Shown here: positions 26,301-33,980 of the stretch, piece by piece
Position numbering within the stretch: position 1 is the stretch's first letter
Layout of the letters: every line of letters begins with the position of its first letter
DNA from: Apostichopus japonicus
Lineage: Eukaryota > Echinodermata > Holothuroidea > Aspidochirotida > Stichopodidae
Length of the DNA: 64,000 nucleotides
Assembly: GCF_037975245.1 (NCBI RefSeq)
Contig: NC_092564.1
Span: forward strand, 9,335,984-9,399,983
Reading direction: 5' to 3'
The notes under the pieces: generated by a model
Database searches by the model: none
Told to the model about the DNA's origin: nothing
What the model saw: only the letters and a program-made list of their open reading frames with translations
Made by a program: the position numbers and the translations under genes

Positions 26301-29300
26301 ATACTGAATTTGGAAAAATATTGCAGAGAAAAAGAGGACGAGTATTCGAGTTAACTTTTGAAACTGTATCAACAATGTGCTATGAAAATCGAGTAGAGTT
26401 CTGTAGTAACTATACTGACACAAATGTATTCGACATTTCATCTTGTAAGCCTATACTTGAGAGGGATACAACTATACAAGATATCATAATTCGGTCCAAA
26501 AGCGGACCTTATATAGCCGTGATCTGATATGTTCTCACCCTTTACTGAGACTGTTCGTCCCTTTCAATTTCACACTCGTTTTTACTCAAACACCGTAATC
26601 CACAATGAATTTAATCATAAACGATTTATGTACAGACGAGACTCCGCCCGTCGCAGAATGCCCCGACAGCATGACAAGGGAAGCTCCATCTACAGGAAAT
26701 AGTTTGTCTGTCACATTCGACCAATCCCCACAATGTACTGACAATTCTGGTGCAGCAATTACTCCTCTATGTGATGCTGCTGACGGATCTGAGTTTTCGA
26801 TTGGTGAAAGAGAAGTTACATGCAGTTGCACTGATGCAGCCGACCTTGAGGACTCATGTAAATTCACGGTAACAGTTACAGGTAGGTGTCCATTTCTACT
26901 CATTTCGTCAAGATAATATAAGATGTAAACCAGAAGAGGACGAGAAAAGGAAGGTTTTCTATTTTTTTTATCAGCGCAGAATATGTCTCAATGCTGACAC
27001 TATATTATGTATGAATCGAAAGTTGAACTGAACCAAATGTACAGAGATTTATGATACTGAATTTGGAAAAGTACTGCAGAGAAAAAGAGGACGAGTATTC
27101 GAGTTAACTTTTGAAACTGTATCAACAATGTGCTATGAAAATCGAATACAGTTCTGTAGTAACTATACTGACACAAATGTATTCGACATTTCATCTTGTA
27201 AGCCTATACTTGAGAGGGATACGACTATACAAGATATCATAATTCGATCCAAAAGCGGACCTTATATAGCCGTGATCTGATATGTTCTCACCCTTTACTG
27301 AGACTGTTCGTCCCTTTCAATTTCACACTCGTTTTACTCAAACACAGTAATCCAAAATGCATTGGACAATTCATCTTGTAAGCCTAAACTTGGTTTAATG
27401 TACACATAATTATCATACTGAATTTGTTAACACGCTGCAAGGAAAATCAGAATGCAAAATGCATTGAGGTTTCGATGACTTCAATGAACTACACTTCTCA
27501 TTGTTAACCAGAAGTAGGTTTTACAATATAAATGGCCCGAACCACTATTTTGATGTACAATTACACCATGGCATGGTAAACACAGGTCAGTGTACTGTAC
27601 AATACACACCTCCACCAAAAACAAGTATGAGAAGTATCCACGATTCCCAATTTCAGATATCATGTAAAGGTGTTTAGAGTTTGACCTCTGGTGACCTCAA
27701 TTGAGATTTGACCTTACAAGCAACAGATTCTTGTACTCAATATGGTAACTCCATATACCATGTATGAAAAGAATTCATGATCTCTACCATGAGAAATCAT
27801 GTCTTAGAGATTTTCAGGCTTCGAAAAAAAAATTAAAAGTACTCGCTATTTGGCCACCGTGACTAAAAAACTTCTTGCCAAATTTCACTCGCCAGTAGGC
27901 CTATGATTGCTGTTCAAGTCTCCATAGTAGAGATCTACAACATCAATACTTTCTGTGAAAAAAAGATGCAATCTGTGCTACGTAATTGCACATTAGAAAG
28001 CTGTCTTTCTGTTCAATATGAAATTTAACCTTTTCCACCAAAAGTATGAACAAAGTAAAACATGACGCAGAATCATAAATAAGCAGCTAGGCCTACTATA
28101 GTGTCTTAAACAATTAAAACTACTACAACATCTGTAAAATACCTACGAAGATAGCTTGGCTTCTGTTACATTTGTGCTCCTCTATTTTACTAGGCATGTT
28201 CTATGCAGTAACTAGGTGTGCGCGAGTCCTAAGCCTTATACAGTAACTCACTGCTACTTTGAACTGCTGCTCGATTAGAGCGAAGGCTTAGTACATTTTC
28301 TCATTTATTTATCTTGTCTTTTAGCTGCAGATTGATGCGCGAAAAACATATCGCTATTACTCCATTACACTGCCGAAATCAAAGCGATATTTTACGCAGT
28401 GAAAATCTGAGGTTGTAAGAGCATCTATCTTCCATAAATCCTAGCAGAAACAACAGCAAACTTGTCTCAAAACTCCTTAAATTGTTCTATACTTTGCGAA
28501 TTATGACTGATAGCCAGTAGGAAAATTGCCTTAAGAAATAATTAAGGAGATGTTTTGCCATCTTAAGTGCATTGGTATTCTGACTGGTATTCTTCACGTT
28601 GTTGTATTAACGAACCATATTCTTGCCAACCGTTGCTGGCCTAGACAACATAAAATTGCTCACAAGCCTACCCAGGTTTGTTTAAGTTGTCCCATAATCA
28701 TAAACGTGACGAAAGTCCAACGTTACTTTTAAGGCCAAGCTATGCTGAAACTGCTGGAAGAAACTACACAAATTGATATCAACAGCCGATCCAGACAATA
28801 GCTCGTGAACTCACTGCCAAACTAAGACCGTTTTACACAATTATTTCGCATTGGTCATAGTACACAATCTTACTATGTATGTATGTATGTATGTATGTAT
28901 GTATATGTGATCTTCCCGCAAGCAGGAACTCGCGAAAGAAGCCATGGAGGCTTATAGACTCGCAAGCTGACCGAAGCCAATCTCTCGGCACTAGACGAAC
29001 TGTTAAGTTTCATAAACGCTGCCTGGTCAAATCGATACTACATCCAACCTGGAATAAATACGACGGAAAACGTCCTATAGATTCGCTGTACTACAAGGAG
29101 TACAAACAAATTTTGCACGCAAAGTATGCCTTCGAGCGGCACGTTCTAGCCATGATGCAATTTTGTTCGAATTTTCAATTTTAGATTCCACGGATGCTCA
29201 TTTACAATTGCTAATAGCCTCCTAATCGTATGAGGCGTAGCGCACATGTTATCTGATAGGCTGGTCGGTGGGAGATACGGTAGCTCATAAAAGAAAATTT

Positions 29301-32236
29301 CCACAATTGGCGTCTGTTGACTCCAAATGACCTTTGACCTCCCCACAAAACAATCATGAGGGTTCTTCTACTCAATGTGGTACTCATATACACCAAATAT
29401 TAGATTGGTCCAAGCTTCCCTTCTTGAGATACCGTGTTTACAAGCGAGGCGTCACACACACACACACCCACACCCATGTTGGTTTTACATTCCAACCGAG
29501 GAACCCATTGTATTTTCCATTGTTCAAATCCACGTACCCTAACCTTAACAATACCCCATTCAATAGAACTCTTCCGAGGACGTGGAGATTCTTTAGAAAT
29601 CACAACCGAGGACCTGAAATTCTTTTGTTCAAGTCCTCGGTCAGATAGCAAAACAAACGCACACACACACCCACCCACACGCACACCCAAGTTGCAAAAT
29701 CATGCTTTGTTCAGGTTATTCCTTAAACTTAAACACTTATTACGACTTTGAAAAGTATACTTGAAGGGACCTTCGGGGAGAAAAGAAGCATGACGAATAC
29801 TCGATATAAATATATAGTCGCGTAAATATGAACTGTGATCATGCAGAGGAGGGTAGCCTACGTTCCTCTCTCGAGATCAGTGCAGGGAGGTGTTGACTTA
29901 ACGGAAACATTTTGGAATTTGTACTAGAACTTGAGTATATATAATGGTGGCAGAGGAAGAGCATTTGCGTGGACATACATTTTGGTCTGGAATTTAATGT
30001 GTAGGGTGTCTTTGTGATTGACACTCTTTACATTCGGGAAATACTTGCACAATTTTCGTAACTGGTCAGGTTATTAGAAAACTGGAAAGGGTCAACTGGA
30101 TCGCCTGAGTCCCTTCAAGTCTCTTTCTCCCTTTGTATCACAACCTATAATACAGGTACATTTTAATACACATGTACGGTCCCGAGGTGACGGTTCAAAG
30201 ATCTTCCTACCAAAAACATTACTGTAAACATTACATCATATGTAGTCACGAACAGCACCGATAGTAATGCGTAATATCTTGATACTTTAGTGGAATCCAT
30301 CTAATCTGAAAGTTTAGAGTTTCTGTAAAATGTAAGCACTCCTAACTTCATACAATCTTAACAATAATTTAAATTTATGAGTTGGAATCTTCGATATATC
30401 GTACTATCATGGAATTATATTTATTATAAATATATGTTTTAATTAAATTTATAAACTATTTATTTTTATTTTGGCTATAGTTCGTGCTGAATTGCTTTTT
30501 GCACATTAAATACTCTAACGTGCAAGATCATTGGGTTTCTTTGACAGATGTCGATGAACCAGTTATAACTTGCGTGAATCCTTCACTTAAATACGTTGAC
30601 TTAGAGACGTACCTGGCCTACGTTAATTGGGAGGAACCAACCTGTGTCGACAACAGCGGTAGTGTTTTGCAGATTTACTGCGATGAAGATTTCGGTGACA
30701 GGGCAATTGGAACCTATACAGTCAGTTGTTATTGCATAGACGAATCAGACAATTCGGCTACTTGTGATATCATCGCAGAAGTGGATGGTAAGTAAAGGAA
30801 CTTTTAAGCAAACCCAACTTTACCCTCCTTTCCTTCATATAGAGATGCATGTGATATACAATTTCTGAAAACGAAAATAGCCTAGGATGGAAAGGTTCAG
30901 CAACTTTTGATAACGACATATCAAAGTATAGATTATAGTCTTGTAATTGGTAAAGCTTCCTAAGAAACTGGATGAGGTATAGCCTTTTCAGAAATTTTAT
31001 TTTTATTAGTAAACTTTTTAAAAGAATGAGAAGACAACTAACCCCAAATTCCGGACTTCATTTCTGTGCAGCCTATGTACTCCCCAAACTTACCATGTGC
31101 AATTTTTTAATAGGATATTAATTTGAGGAAACGTGGACAAGATATGTTACTTAACTGCAAAGTATGAGTAATGTAGTGCCAATATTATAAAGAATGATCT
31201 CGAAATGATAGTCATTACAGATGGGTTAACCACAAGAATGCACCATCTGAAAACTGTACTCTCTACAAGGTCAAGCACTAGCAAATGTAACTTTTGTCAC
31301 CAAGTAGCATATTTATATGGTGACAGATGCACCTCGGCAAAAAGATATCATAACAATAAAACTTAATATTATGATGATTGTTTCTCCTTCCTTCTTCTCT
31401 CAAACTAATAATGAATTAAAATGTAAAGGTAGTTCAGTTACAATCACATTAAAATGAGCACATGCAACTCCAAATAGCTTATCACACTGGCGAAGCCAAG
31501 AAATTGACAAGTAAGCTCCACCTACGTGCTCGCATAGATCGCACAGGTGTGTTCTAAAGTTATTGTTCTGAAAGGATTAAATGTAGGTCATGTAACAAAA
31601 CAATAATTACTTATCATATTGTTGTAACCGAGCGTGAACAACTGGAGAAAAAATCTTCCAAGGAAACATAAACAAAAAATCTGGGGACTTATCTCCAGAG
31701 AAGCTGTAAGGGACTAAAAGGACTCAATGCTATGTTAAACATATTCTATTATATGCATGGAATTAACACCGGCTCCATATTTGTGTAATCGGTTTGTTGA
31801 TAGTTAAATACACAATACTGGTATTTAAAAGTGAAAGGTACATGACAGTAACATGGAATAATTACTGGAACGAATTGTTAATTATCGAAATCTTGGTTTT
31901 TGTGGAAAGAACGTGTTGAATACTTCCATAGAACGAAATTAAGATTGTCTATATCTCGTATAAGGCTGCATAACAATATGGTATTAAGTATTACAATATG
32001 ATAACGCTGATCCCTATCGTGACCGCCAGGTGTGCCCCATGCTGACTGCGTACAGGAGTCTGATACTAGTTTTTTTCTGGACATCAACGATCCAAATGAC
32101 CCTGTTGAGATTCGAGCCAAAATAAAACTGCCAGAAGTGGGCACTTACTCGATCACCGTCATCGCTACTCCAACCGGTGAAACCCCAGGGGAAGAACTTA
32201 CTTGTGATTACGCCGTGGATGTTTACGAAAATAACT
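5662..32236 (+). CDS. Secreted multi-HYR (hyalin-repeat) protein, full gene span
   Basis: Recognised coding exons are 5662-5713, 7849-8055, 9226-9465, nineteen array exons from 12989 to 26881, 30548-30787 and 32030-32236, with a terminal exon from 33850. All internal junctions are phase 1 and all flanking dinucleotides are AG/GT. The sum is 5,620 nt, and the first two bases of the terminal exon complete a stop codon, giving 1,873 residues. Domain order is signal peptide, TIL-like cysteine-rich module, 21 HYR domains, then a 69-residue tail module. HYR domains have an Ig-like fold and occur in hyalin and other extracellular adhesion proteins. Each array domain has about 19 acidic and 4 basic residues, so the product should be strongly acidic and extracellular; calcium-linked matrix or coat function is an inference from hyalin. 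No transmembrane segment follows the signal peptide. Exons that are too divergent to notice in the large introns could be missing. Confidence 0.85.
5714..7848 (+). other. Intron 1 of the HYR gene
   Basis: About 2.1 kb of AT-rich sequence between GTATGT and a pyrimidine-rich tract ending in AATAG. No conserved coding segment or complete transposon is recognised. The short frames within it look random. Confidence 0.6.
7849..8055 (+). CDS. HYR protein exon 2: TIL-like cysteine-rich module
   Basis: This 207-nt phase 1-1 exon encodes 69 residues with eight cysteines. The end, CICPEGTTLSEADGTECIEQ followed by C, has the CxC, PxG and terminal cysteine spacing typical of trypsin-inhibitor-like (TIL) modules found beside VWF-type and matrix domains. 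Canonical TIL domains have ten cysteines, so this is TIL-like rather than a confirmed member. The acceptor is CTATTAATAG and the donor is GTGAGT. Its place right after the signal peptide makes it the mature N-terminal module. Confidence 0.75.
8579..8710 (+). repeat. tRNA-derived SINE, copy 1
   Basis: A tRNA-like head at 8579-8650 has an A box (TAGCCTAGTGG, 8586-8596) and a perfect B box (GGTTCGAGTCC, 8630-8640). The acceptor stem pairs at six of seven positions and the anticodon arm TCCGC/GCGGG encloses GTACAGA. The T stem does not pair well, and a fixed tail (TGAAAGTTTTTTCACTG and onward) follows, ending in TA repeats. This favours a SINE over a working tRNA gene. Confidence 0.75.
8952..9090 (+). 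repeat. tRNA-derived SINE, copy 2
   Basis: Same head and tail as the copy at 8579, with B box GGTTCGAATCC and a longer TA-rich tail. It was copied together with its flank by the 373-bp duplication. Confidence 0.75.
9226..9465 (+). CDS. HYR protein exon 3: HYR domain 1
   Basis: A 240-nt phase 1-1 exon encodes an 80-residue HYR domain. It begins DTTPPVLTCP, has CTDDSG in the middle and ends CTFTVEVFG, the usual HYR start, Asp-rich core and final strand. It has six cysteines, including the SCSC pair seen in the array domains. Acceptor is TTTATAG, donor GTAAGG. It is clearly divergent from the array exons and is probably an old copy. Confidence 0.9.
9466..10342 (+). other. Intron 3 of the HYR gene, first part
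   Basis: No gene or complete mobile element is recognised. The sequence is AT-rich and leads into the minisatellite at 10343. Confidence 0.55.
10343..10717. repeat. 32-bp minisatellite
   Basis: About 11.7 copies of a 32-bp unit containing GATACTGGTAGCTCCACTTG lie head to tail, with a few substitutions between copies. It runs directly into a long TAA-rich microsatellite. The frames across it are repeat by-products. Confidence 0.92.
10718..10990. repeat. (TAA)n-rich microsatellite, imperfect
   Basis: About 270 bases of TAA/AAT trinucleotides with scattered substitutions. The Asn/Ile-rich frames across it are not genes. Confidence 0.92.
11213..11320. repeat. Compound (ATA)n-(TA)n microsatellite
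   Basis: ATA/TAA repeats to about 11255 are followed by about 32 uninterrupted TA dinucleotides ending at 11320. Probably length-variable between individuals. Confidence 0.93.
11700..12674 (+). mobile_element. Broken LINE (L1/Tx1-like) reverse-transcriptase fragment
   Basis: Three frame segments together resemble the RT domain of a non-LTR retrotransposon. The first (about 11790-12182) has KAPGSDGLSANFYKKFWD, then LQNYRPFTLLN and HQTGF. The second (about 12160-12390) has FIFMIDFEKAFG. The third (to 12674) has RQGCPLSP and the catalytic YADD near 12546, followed by SGLTINLTKS. There is an in-frame TAA near 11788 and frame changes near 12160 and 12390, so it is dead. No 5' end, endonuclease or poly(A) tail is present. 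The right end is cut at TTGCAG, where the HYR exon array begins. Confidence 0.9.
12989..13234 (+). CDS. HYR array exon 1, type A
   Basis: An 82-residue HYR domain, phase 1-1. It begins DETPPVAECPDS, has CTDNSG and GEREVTCSCTDA, and ends CKFTVTVVG. The acceptor is TTATGTACAG, the donor GTAGGT. The upstream part of its unit is replaced by the LINE fragment, so only about 314 nt of unit intron precede it. Confidence 0.9.
13746..13991 (+). CDS. HYR array exon 2, type A
   Basis: Same protein as array exon 1; synonymous differences only (GATTTC for GATTTT, CTC for CTA). Ends TVVG. Followed by an X-type intron. Confidence 0.9.
14503..14748 (+). CDS. HYR array exon 3, type A
   Basis: Identical protein to array exon 1, ending TVVG. 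X-type intron follows. Confidence 0.9.
15260..15505 (+). CDS. HYR array exon 4, type A
   Basis: Identical protein to array exon 1, ending TVVG. X-type intron follows. Confidence 0.9.
16017..16262 (+). CDS. HYR array exon 5, type A
   Basis: Identical type A protein, ending TVVG, with the CTC codon variant. It is followed by the first Y-type intron and by an extra CCG before the next unit, giving the longest spacing (763 bp). Confidence 0.9.
16780..17025 (+). CDS. HYR array exon 6, type A
   Basis: Identical type A protein, ending TVVG, CTC codon variant. X-type intron follows. Confidence 0.9.
17537..17782 (+). CDS. HYR array exon 7, type A with TVTG end
   Basis: Type A core, but the last residues are TVTG (ACA in place of GTA), the end otherwise seen in the distal half. 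The following intron is a mosaic: Y-type in its first half (GATGACGAATATTCG), X-type afterwards (ATTCGACATTTCATC). Confidence 0.9.
18294..18539 (+). CDS. HYR array exon 8, type A
   Basis: Type A protein ending TVVG. It carries the synonymous TGC in AECP and ACCAGG in MTR that recur in array exon 12. X-type intron follows. Confidence 0.9.
19051..19296 (+). CDS. HYR array exon 9, type A with TVTG end
   Basis: Type A core with the TVTG end, like array exon 7. A Y-type intron follows (unit spacing 760 bp). Confidence 0.9.
19811..20056 (+). CDS. HYR array exon 10, type B variant
   Basis: First type B domain (PDVSDS and CDVADG), with a unique ESPQC in place of ESPRC, and the TVVG end. X-type intron follows. 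It forms a B-C pair with array exon 11. Confidence 0.9.
20568..20813 (+). CDS. HYR array exon 11, type C
   Basis: First type C domain: REAPSTGNS, VTFDQSPQC, GAAITP and GSEFS replace the type A residues, nine changes against type A. Ends TVTG. X-type intron follows. Confidence 0.9.
21325..21570 (+). CDS. HYR array exon 12, type A with TVTG end
   Basis: Type A protein apart from the TVTG end, with synonymous changes shared with array exon 8. Y-type intron follows. Confidence 0.9.
22085..22330 (+). CDS. HYR array exon 13, type B
   Basis: Standard type B (PDVSDS, ESPRC, CDVADG) with TVTG end. X-type intron follows; pairs with the next type C exon. Confidence 0.9.
22843..23088 (+). CDS. HYR array exon 14, type C
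   Basis: Type C domain with CDAADG and TVTG end. The following intron is Y-like in the AAGATGACGAATATTC and TTCTTCCACC segments but X-like near its start. Confidence 0.9.
23602..23847 (+). CDS. HYR array exon 15, type B
   Basis: Standard type B with TVTG end; same protein as array exon 13. X-type intron follows. Confidence 0.9.
24359..24604 (+). CDS. HYR array exon 16, type C with B-like CDV
   Basis: Type C apart from CDVADG, a type B residue, so this exon looks like a C/B exchange. Y-type intron follows. Confidence 0.9.
25119..25364 (+). CDS. HYR array exon 17, A/B hybrid
   Basis: Type A in its first half (PDESNS) and type B in its second (CDVADG), ending TVTG. Y-type intron follows. Confidence 0.9.
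25879..26124 (+). CDS. HYR array exon 18, type B
   Basis: Standard type B with TVTG end. X-type intron follows; pairs with the final type C exon. Confidence 0.9.
26636..26881 (+). CDS. HYR array exon 19, type C
   Basis: Last array exon, type C with CDAADG and TVTG end. Its X-like intron segment continues to about 27357, where similarity to the unit breaks down. Confidence 0.9.
27358..30547 (+). other. Intron after the array, with a decayed unit remnant
   Basis: The first 100 bases hold scrambled remnants of the array intron. The remainder has no recognised exon. It contains a (TATG)n microsatellite at 28874-28905 and CA-rich stretches near 29453-29480 and 29655-29690. An open stretch near 28900-29180 (about 100 codons) matches nothing I recognise and may be a mobile-element remnant. 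Confidence 0.55.
28874..28905. repeat. (TATG)n microsatellite
   Basis: About eight TATG units in an intron of the HYR gene. Confidence 0.9.
30548..30787 (+). CDS. HYR protein: last HYR domain (domain 21)
   Basis: A 240-nt phase 1-1 exon encodes DVDEPVITCVN, CVDNSG, SCYCIDESDNSATC and a final strand ending EVDG. The six-cysteine pattern of the other domains is kept, but the sequence is far from the array types. Acceptor TTTGACAG, donor GTAAGT. Confidence 0.88.
30788..32029 (+). other. Intron between HYR 21 and the tail exon
   Basis: About 1.2 kb of AT-rich sequence. No exon or complete repeat recognised. Confidence 0.55.
32030..32236 (+). CDS. HYR protein: 69-residue tail exon, possibly a cassette
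   Basis: This 207-nt phase 1-1 exon begins GVPHADCVQESD and ends DYAVDVYENN plus one base (T). The spacing of a TC before the last strand and the YAVDVY strand recall the end of an HYR or Ig-like fold, but it is not a recognisable HYR domain. The donor GTAAGT is strong. Joined to the terminal exon at 33850, the split codon becomes TAA, so inclusion ends the protein at NN. Unspliced read-through would add about ten residues before TGA. Confidence 0.7.
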
Positions 32237-32370
32237 GTAAGTATAGGCTACTCGAACTATGTTGATGACTATTCTAGAATCAATTCCACATTCCCTTCCG
32301 AATTACGTCCTTTTCGAGGGCAACAAAACAGAATGAGAAACAAAATAGAGCTGATATTCATGTCTCCGAT

Positions 32371-33158
32371 CATGGGCGTCAGCAGGTTTCAGAAAGTGGG
32401 GGGGACACTATACTATCTAAGCGGAGCGCCACCATTGGTTGGCGCGTAGCGTACCAGAAAATTTTGGGTATATAAGACCCCCTAGATCGCAGGAGACGGC
32501 CTTCCTGAGTCGTTTTTAGTTACATCAGAACCAGATCTGTGAGGAGAAATTTTGTCTCACAAAACTAAATTCCGACAGAAAGTACTGGTAGAAAGATGCC
32601 GTTCTGACACCAAGGGAAACGAATTACACAGCGTCCATCTCAAACGAAATATTTTCGGTAGTTTGGTATCATATAATACCCTGCATACAGGCAGAATACT
32701 GTCTGTAGGGCCTAAAATATATGATATTACCTTCCTGGTGGGGTCTTCGACTTGTTTTCAAGTTGAAATGCGTCGTTTTCTCTGATTCACAGTGTAGGGC
32801 AAGGGGAATTCCATTTCTGGCGAGAAGGGGTGCTTCCACAAAACACTCTAAAACATCGTTCAAACATCGCACAAACTTTTATCAGAGGTCTCGGACGAAG
32901 CGGGGAGGGTGAATATCGGAGGAAGGGGGATAAAGGGCCAAGCACTGTTCTAATTTCCAGTGCAATTTATTGATAATGATTCTTAAGTTAGATTCTACTT
33001 GAATCAGCTCAGCAATTGTGATAGAAAATCGCGCATATGCATGTGATTTTTTTAATAACTGCTCTGAAAAGTGGGGGGGACAAATGATATGATATCCCCT
33101 CCACTTTTGAAAGTGGGGGGGACATGTCCCCCCCGTCCCCCACCTGTTGACGCCCATG
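32371..33158. mobile_element. hAT-like non-autonomous element (788 bp)
   Basis: The ends are inverted: CATGGGCGTC at the left and GACGCCCATG at the right. They are flanked by a perfect 8-bp target-site duplication, TCTCCGAT, at 32363-32370 and 33159-33166. An 8-bp duplication is characteristic of hAT transposons. The interior has G-rich and C-rich subterminal stretches and a GCGCCACC module shared with other elements here. No transposase is seen. It lies in the last intron of the HYR gene. Confidence 0.9.
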
Positions 33159-33651
33159 TCTCCGATCATGACAGATATTTACCTGTAAAGGAGTGAATGT
33201 TGTACTCACAATAATAATATGTAGTCGAAGGTTTATTTAGTAATGGTTAGGCCTATATTAGAATGCTATAGTTGAATAGCTGTTGAAAGCAGAGCTGAAT
33301 CCGTTAGGTGGCAGTTGTCACGTATTTAGGGAAAGGTTTAAAGGAGTACTCGCGATGGCGTTCTTACGATATGATATAATGGAAAACAGAGGTGGGAACG
33401 AAATTGACTTGCGGGTCACGATGACATATTGTACTCACTCCACGGGCCACAACTCTTTATGTATCCAACCTTATCAAATGTTACTAATATTGCATTATAT
33501 GTTAACTTGAAAGATCAGAAAATTCTATAGATATGCATTTTCTATCTGTTATTGACATGTGCCAAAAGCTATACATAAGTTTTTCCTATAATAATGTTCT
33601 GCGGGCGCATTAATAGGGTTTCGAAACCCTGCTCTGTGTGTGTTAAATATA

Positions 33652-33715
33652 TAGATCCTTGACACCGGTGTCTACAGTTTGCATAGATCCTTGACACCGG
33701 TGTCTACAGTTTGCA
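33652..33715. repeat. 32-bp unit repeated twice
   Basis: Two perfect head-to-tail copies of a 32-bp unit, each holding the palindrome GACACCGGTGTC. In the last intron of the HYR gene. Confidence 0.9.
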
Positions 33716-33849
33716 ATTGGAAAAGAAGATCGTTCAAATAACTACAGATATATACAACTGTTATATTCTCTAAGAAATGTTTAAGCTTTAAGCTTGTAGG
33801 CATTTAGGTATTTATATCGCTTTGATTATTTTTTGTTTTGTTTCCACAG

Positions 33850-33980
33850 AACAGGAAATGACGTTGAATAAGAAGAAGATTAGCTGATTCTATTTTCCCC
33901 TTATTCTAAGTTGAAAATTTAGAAGCTTTTATGCCCGCGTTAGACATGAATAAACATGTATTCACACACTGTATTTTACA
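33850..33980 (+). other. HYR gene terminal exon and 3' UTR
   Basis: A strong acceptor (GTTTTGTTTCCACAG) precedes the exon. After the T-ending tail exon its first two bases complete a TAA stop. After the G-ending HYR 21 exon the frame instead reads EQEMTLNKKKIS and stops at 33885-33887. A canonical AATAAA lies at 33949-33954. The exact cleavage site cannot be read, so the right end is approximate. Confidence 0.6.
33949..33954 (+). terminator. Polyadenylation signal AATAAA of the HYR gene
   Basis: A canonical hexamer about 60 bp after the stop at 33887 and on the coding strand. Inferred from position; no transcript evidence. Confidence 0.55.

Larger units (their letters stand above)
12675..27357 (+). 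repeat. Tandem array of about 19.4 units (~757 bp), each one HYR exon plus intron
   Basis: The unit is a 246-nt exon and about 511 nt of intron. Start-to-start distances are 757 (most), 758, 759, 760 and once 763. Exons fall into three protein types: A (TAPDESNSLSVDFDESPR), B (TAPDVSDSLSVDFDESPR) and C (EAPSTGNSLSVTFDQSPQ). The order is A x9, B, C, A, B, C, B, C, A-like, B, C. Introns are of type X or of type Y, which is 2-6 bp longer and has its own substitutions. All 19 exons are open with intact splice sites. The left edge is fused to a LINE fragment and the right edge decays after 27357. Confidence 0.95.

Noticed and set aside
13432-26530. A 68-residue plus-strand frame (starting MQRKRGRVFELTFE) in many array introns
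   Set aside because: It lies wholly in the intron, is broken by stops in several units (GAAAATTGA variants), and has no splice sites that would join it in frame.
12939-27000. A 105-106 residue frame on the minus strand across every array exon
   Set aside because: It is the antisense shadow of the conserved HYR exon. It has no homology, and its persistence follows from the homogenised plus-strand exon.
28899-29184. A 95-residue open stretch as a gene
   Set aside because: It begins in a TATG microsatellite, has no recognised domain and no convincing splice sites.
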